A DNA stretch of 64,000 nucleotides from Flavobacterium branchiarum (GTDB lineage: Bacteria > Bacteroidota > Bacteroidia > Flavobacteriales > Flavobacteriaceae), in contig NZ_JAUFQQ010000005.1 of the NCBI RefSeq assembly GCF_030409845.1, forward strand, positions 1,860,001 through 1,924,000, read 5' to 3'. Under the pieces are notes generated by a model. That model ran no database searches. It had not been told where the DNA came from and worked only from the letters and a program-made list of their open reading frames with translations. Below are positions 62,039-64,000 of the stretch, piece after piece (the first letter of the stretch is position 1; each line of letters opens with the position of its first letter). Position numbers and translations under genes: made by a program.

Positions 62039-63022
62039 CTACCTTATATAATTAGAAAAATCTTTATGTTCTTCTTTCGAGAGCTCCTCTTTAGAAAGAG
62101 ACTTAAAATAATCGTACGTTATTTTCATTCCTTCTGCACGATTAACTTTTGCTTCCCAGCCAAGCAATTCTTTTGCTTTTGTAGTGTCTGGTTGGCGCTG
62201 TAATGGATCATTAATCGGTAATGGATGATAAACTACTTTTTGATTTGTTCCTGTAAGTTTTATAATTTCTTCAGCAAAATCTTTAATAGTAATTTCATCT
62301 GGATTACCAATATTAACAGGATAAACATAATCTGAATGCAACAATCTGAAGATTCCTTCTACTTGGTCATCAACGTAACAAAATGAGCGGGTTTGCATTC
62401 CATCTCCAAAAATAGTTAAATCCTCTCCTCGAAGTGCCTGACCTATAAAAGCAGGAATTACACGACCATCATTCAATCGCATTCTCGGACCATATGTATT
62501 AAAAATACGTACTATTCTAGTTTCTACACCGTGAAAAGTATGATATGCCATTGTTATAGATTCTTGAAAACGTTTTGCTTCATCATAAACTCCACGTGGT
62601 CCAATAGTATTTACATTTCCATAATATTCTTCTGTTTGTGGGTGTACCAAAGGATCGCCATAAACTTCAGATGTTGAAGCTATTAGAATTCTTGCTTGTT
62701 TTACGCGTGCTAAACCTAATAAATTATGAGTCCCCAATGATCCAACTTTTAATGTTTGAATCGGAATTTTTAAATAATCAATTGGACTTGCTGGTGAAGC
62801 AAAATGCAAAATATAATCTAATTCTCCTGGAACATGCACAAACTTGGTGATATCATGATGATAAAACTCAAAATTCTCTAGTTTAAATAAATGTTCTAAA
62901 TTTTTTAGATCTCCTGTAATCAGATTATCCATTCCTATAACATAGTAACCTTCCTTTATAAAACGGTCACAAAGATGTGATCCTAAAAATCCTGCGGCTC
63001 CTGTAATAAGTATTCTTTTCAT
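62039..63022 (-). CDS. NAD-dependent nucleotide-sugar SDR (UDP-glucuronate decarboxylase type)
   Basis: This 327-residue extended SDR has the NAD loop [16 protein letters not shown], the catalytic YDEAK and [30 protein letters not shown] and [15 protein letters not shown] fit UDP-glucuronate decarboxylase (UXS) best. That would make UDP-xylose for the polysaccharide. The start is placed at the ATG at 63022, because a start at 63118 would add 32 residues with no family match. It is directly adjacent to the polyprenyl transferase gene. Confidence 0.9.
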   Translation of the reverse strand: MKRILITGAAGFLGSHLCDRFIKEGYYVIGMDNLITGDLKNLEHLFKLENFEFYHHDITKFVHVPGELDYILHFASPASPIDYLKIPIQTLKVGSLGTHNLLGLARVKQARILIASTSEVYGDPLVHPQTEEYYGNVNTIGPRGVYDEAKRFQESITMAYHTFHGVETRIVRIFNTYGPRMRLNDGRVIPAFIGQALRGEDLTIFGDGMQTRSFCYVDDQVEGIFRLLHSDYVYPVNIGNPDEITIKDFAEEIIKLTGTNQKVVYHPLPINDPLQRQPDTTKAKELLGWEAKVNRAEGMKITYDYFKSLSKEELSKEEHKDFSNYIR

Positions 63023-63104
63023 TGTGCTTTTTCTATGTGATAAATGTAAAAAATTATATAAATCACATTGTTTAAAAATTATAATCTGTTTTTTTTTTTG
63101 TGTG

Positions 63105-63143
63105 CTCTCATTAATCATAAACTTGAATTATGATTAATGAGAG
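63105..63143. repeat. 16-bp perfect inverted repeat between SDR and DUF6909 genes
   Basis: CTCTCATTAATCATAA and TTATGATTAATGAGAG pair perfectly around ACTTGAA, 15 bases after the DUF6909 stop on the - strand. A T-rich run is on the + side (after 63143), while the - strand has A on its exit side. So it is terminator-like in the wrong orientation for the gene it follows. It may be an mRNA 3' stabiliser. Confidence 0.7.
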
Positions 63144-63157
63144 TGTTTTTTGTGTTT

Positions 63158-64000
63158 TTATTTTACATTAAAAATCTGTTCTAGAATTTTAATTGTAATC
63201 AAATAAGTTGGCTTTACCCCTGTTGTTCCTAATCCACCTGAAGCTAATGTACTTCCTGTTTCTAAAGGGTTATCTGAGGCGTAATAAGCGTATCTTACTT
63301 TTATATCATGCGGTACACTTTTTCTAATTTTTGAAGCCGATTGAATTGCTTTTTGGTAATAAGAGCCTTCCATTTCAAGCCCAATAACTCCCCAAGTAGA
63401 TTCATGGAAGAATTTTAATAGATCACGGTTCTGTAATGAAGTTCCTAATACGGTAACCATTGCTCCTTCAAAAACTGCAATATCATTACCTTCAAACATT
63501 GCTCCTGTTAATTCATTTTCGAAATAGTAATTATCAGCAGTTCCTTCATTTATATGAGCTGTTGGAATCATGATATCTCCTTTACCTCCTTCAAGAATTC
63601 CCGCTTTACCCATAATCGAAACCGATTTTACGTTAAGCAGTGTTTCTTTTTTGAATGGTTTTAGTAACTCATCGATGGTTTCATAAGCTTGCTCACCAAA
63701 CGCATAATCCATAACAATAATTACGGGTTTCTTTGCGTCTAAATCAGCCTTAGGAAATGCCGTTTTAGCCCAATCAATCTTAGCTGTATCAAAAATTTGA
63801 ACATCAATGTTGGTACCTGAAGCATCTGGTAACGATATCATTCCGTTTTTCAATGCAAGTGCTTCAACGTCTTTACGTATTGTTGCTCCTGATTTACTTA
63901 ACTCTTCATAAATAAAGAAATCAGATTTGTCTTTGAACTTAGTTTTCAACAAAGGTGTTGCAAAGATAGAATTCATCACACTGTGCATATTAGCACTTAT
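63158..64000 (-). CDS. DUF6909 family protein, 3' part
   Basis: The frame is open from the stop at 63158 to the window edge. An in-frame ATG at 63988 would give 276 residues, but the sequence before it stays open, so the gene probably continues outside the window. The visible part resembles nucleoside phosphorylase or AMP nucleosidase: GLEMEGSYY (the EMEG motif of the PNP/UDP family) and VIIVMDYAFGEQAYETIDELL. Flavobacterial relatives are annotated DUF6909. A role in nucleoside or AMP breakdown is inference. Confidence 0.75.
   Translation of the reverse strand: MSANMHSVMNSIFATPLLKTKFKDKSDFFIYEELSKSGATIRKDVEALALKNGMISLPDASGTNIDVQIFDTAKIDWAKTAFPKADLDAKKPVIIVMDYAFGEQAYETIDELLKPFKKETLLNVKSVSIMGKAGILEGGKGDIMIPTAHINEGTADNYYFENELTGAMFEGNDIAVFEGAMVTVLGTSLQNRDLLKFFHESTWGVIGLEMEGSYYQKAIQSASKIRKSVPHDIKVRYAYYASDNPLETGSTLASGGLGTTGVKPTYLITIKILEQIFNVK

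Noticed and set aside
63023..63118. 32-residue N-terminal extension of the SDR protein
   Set aside because: The NAD-binding motif should begin a few residues after the start, which fits the ATG at 63022.

Overview
The window looks like chromosome of a low-GC Flavobacterium or close relative (Bacteroidota). Supporting signs are very AT-rich sequence, TAnnTTTG-type -7 promoter elements, a SprE/PorW-like type IX secretion and gliding lipoprotein, an AtpB with a long periplasmic extension, lineage-typical DUF families, and a flexirubin-type pigment cluster. No rRNA, tRNA, CRISPR array, IS element or prophage was seen.

Region 1 (1-24221, all + strand, densely packed) is most of a flexirubin (aryl polyene plus dialkylresorcinol) biosynthesis operon. 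It starts inside a probable darA and continues with darB, two dehydratase-like hotdog proteins, an unknown small protein, a BtrH-like protein, a two-gene ABC exporter, a thioesterase, a ketosynthase, a ketosynthase-like fragment, an acyl carrier protein, a ketosynthase plus chain-length-factor pair, a polysaccharide deacetylase family protein, a LolA-like carrier, a lipoprotein, two outer-membrane beta-barrel paralogs, a third hotdog protein, a secreted small protein, a GT2-DUF2062 fusion, a giant MMPL-PlsC fusion, a CrtI-like oxidoreductase, a C45-type lipoprotein hydrolase and an acyl-CoA-ligase-like protein. Together these encode a type II polyketide assembly line, candidate tailoring and esterifying enzymes, and a route to the outer membrane. 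The upstream part of the cluster lies outside the window.

Region 2 (24222-38398) is mostly housekeeping: dus, a MATE transporter, rbfA with a LolC/E-like permease, a CBS-domain protein, and a - strand envelope run (flippase, dut, nucleotidyltransferase, TPR protein, DUF4292 lipoprotein, EnvC-like protein). It ends with a GNAT protein and a two-gene ABC module.

Region 3 (38399-49167, - strand) runs sprE, bactofilin, two AtpI/AtpZ-like proteins, then atpB-E-F-H-(unknown 509 aa)-A-G. The beta and epsilon genes are absent. A terminator-like hairpin follows atpE, an unknown secreted protein sits between atpH and atpA, and the 3' end of atpG is amplified in a perfect 53-bp tandem array.

Region 4 (49168-64000) holds an ABC transporter pair, a ferredoxin-type reductase, a perfect 7-bp tandem array, a GT9 glycosyltransferase with a DUF4254 protein, upp, DUF6427 and DUF6341 proteins, purD, a PaaK-like ligase, an ORF6N protein whose coding sequence contains a 35-nt palindrome, a three-gene polysaccharide set (nucleotide-sugar SDR, polyprenyl glycosylphosphotransferase, GT2) and the end of a DUF6909 gene.

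The points most worth following are the complementary loss of catalytic dyad residues among the three hotdog dehydratases, the MMPL-PlsC fusion, the atpG 53-bp array, the atpE/atpF attenuator and the ORF6N palindrome.
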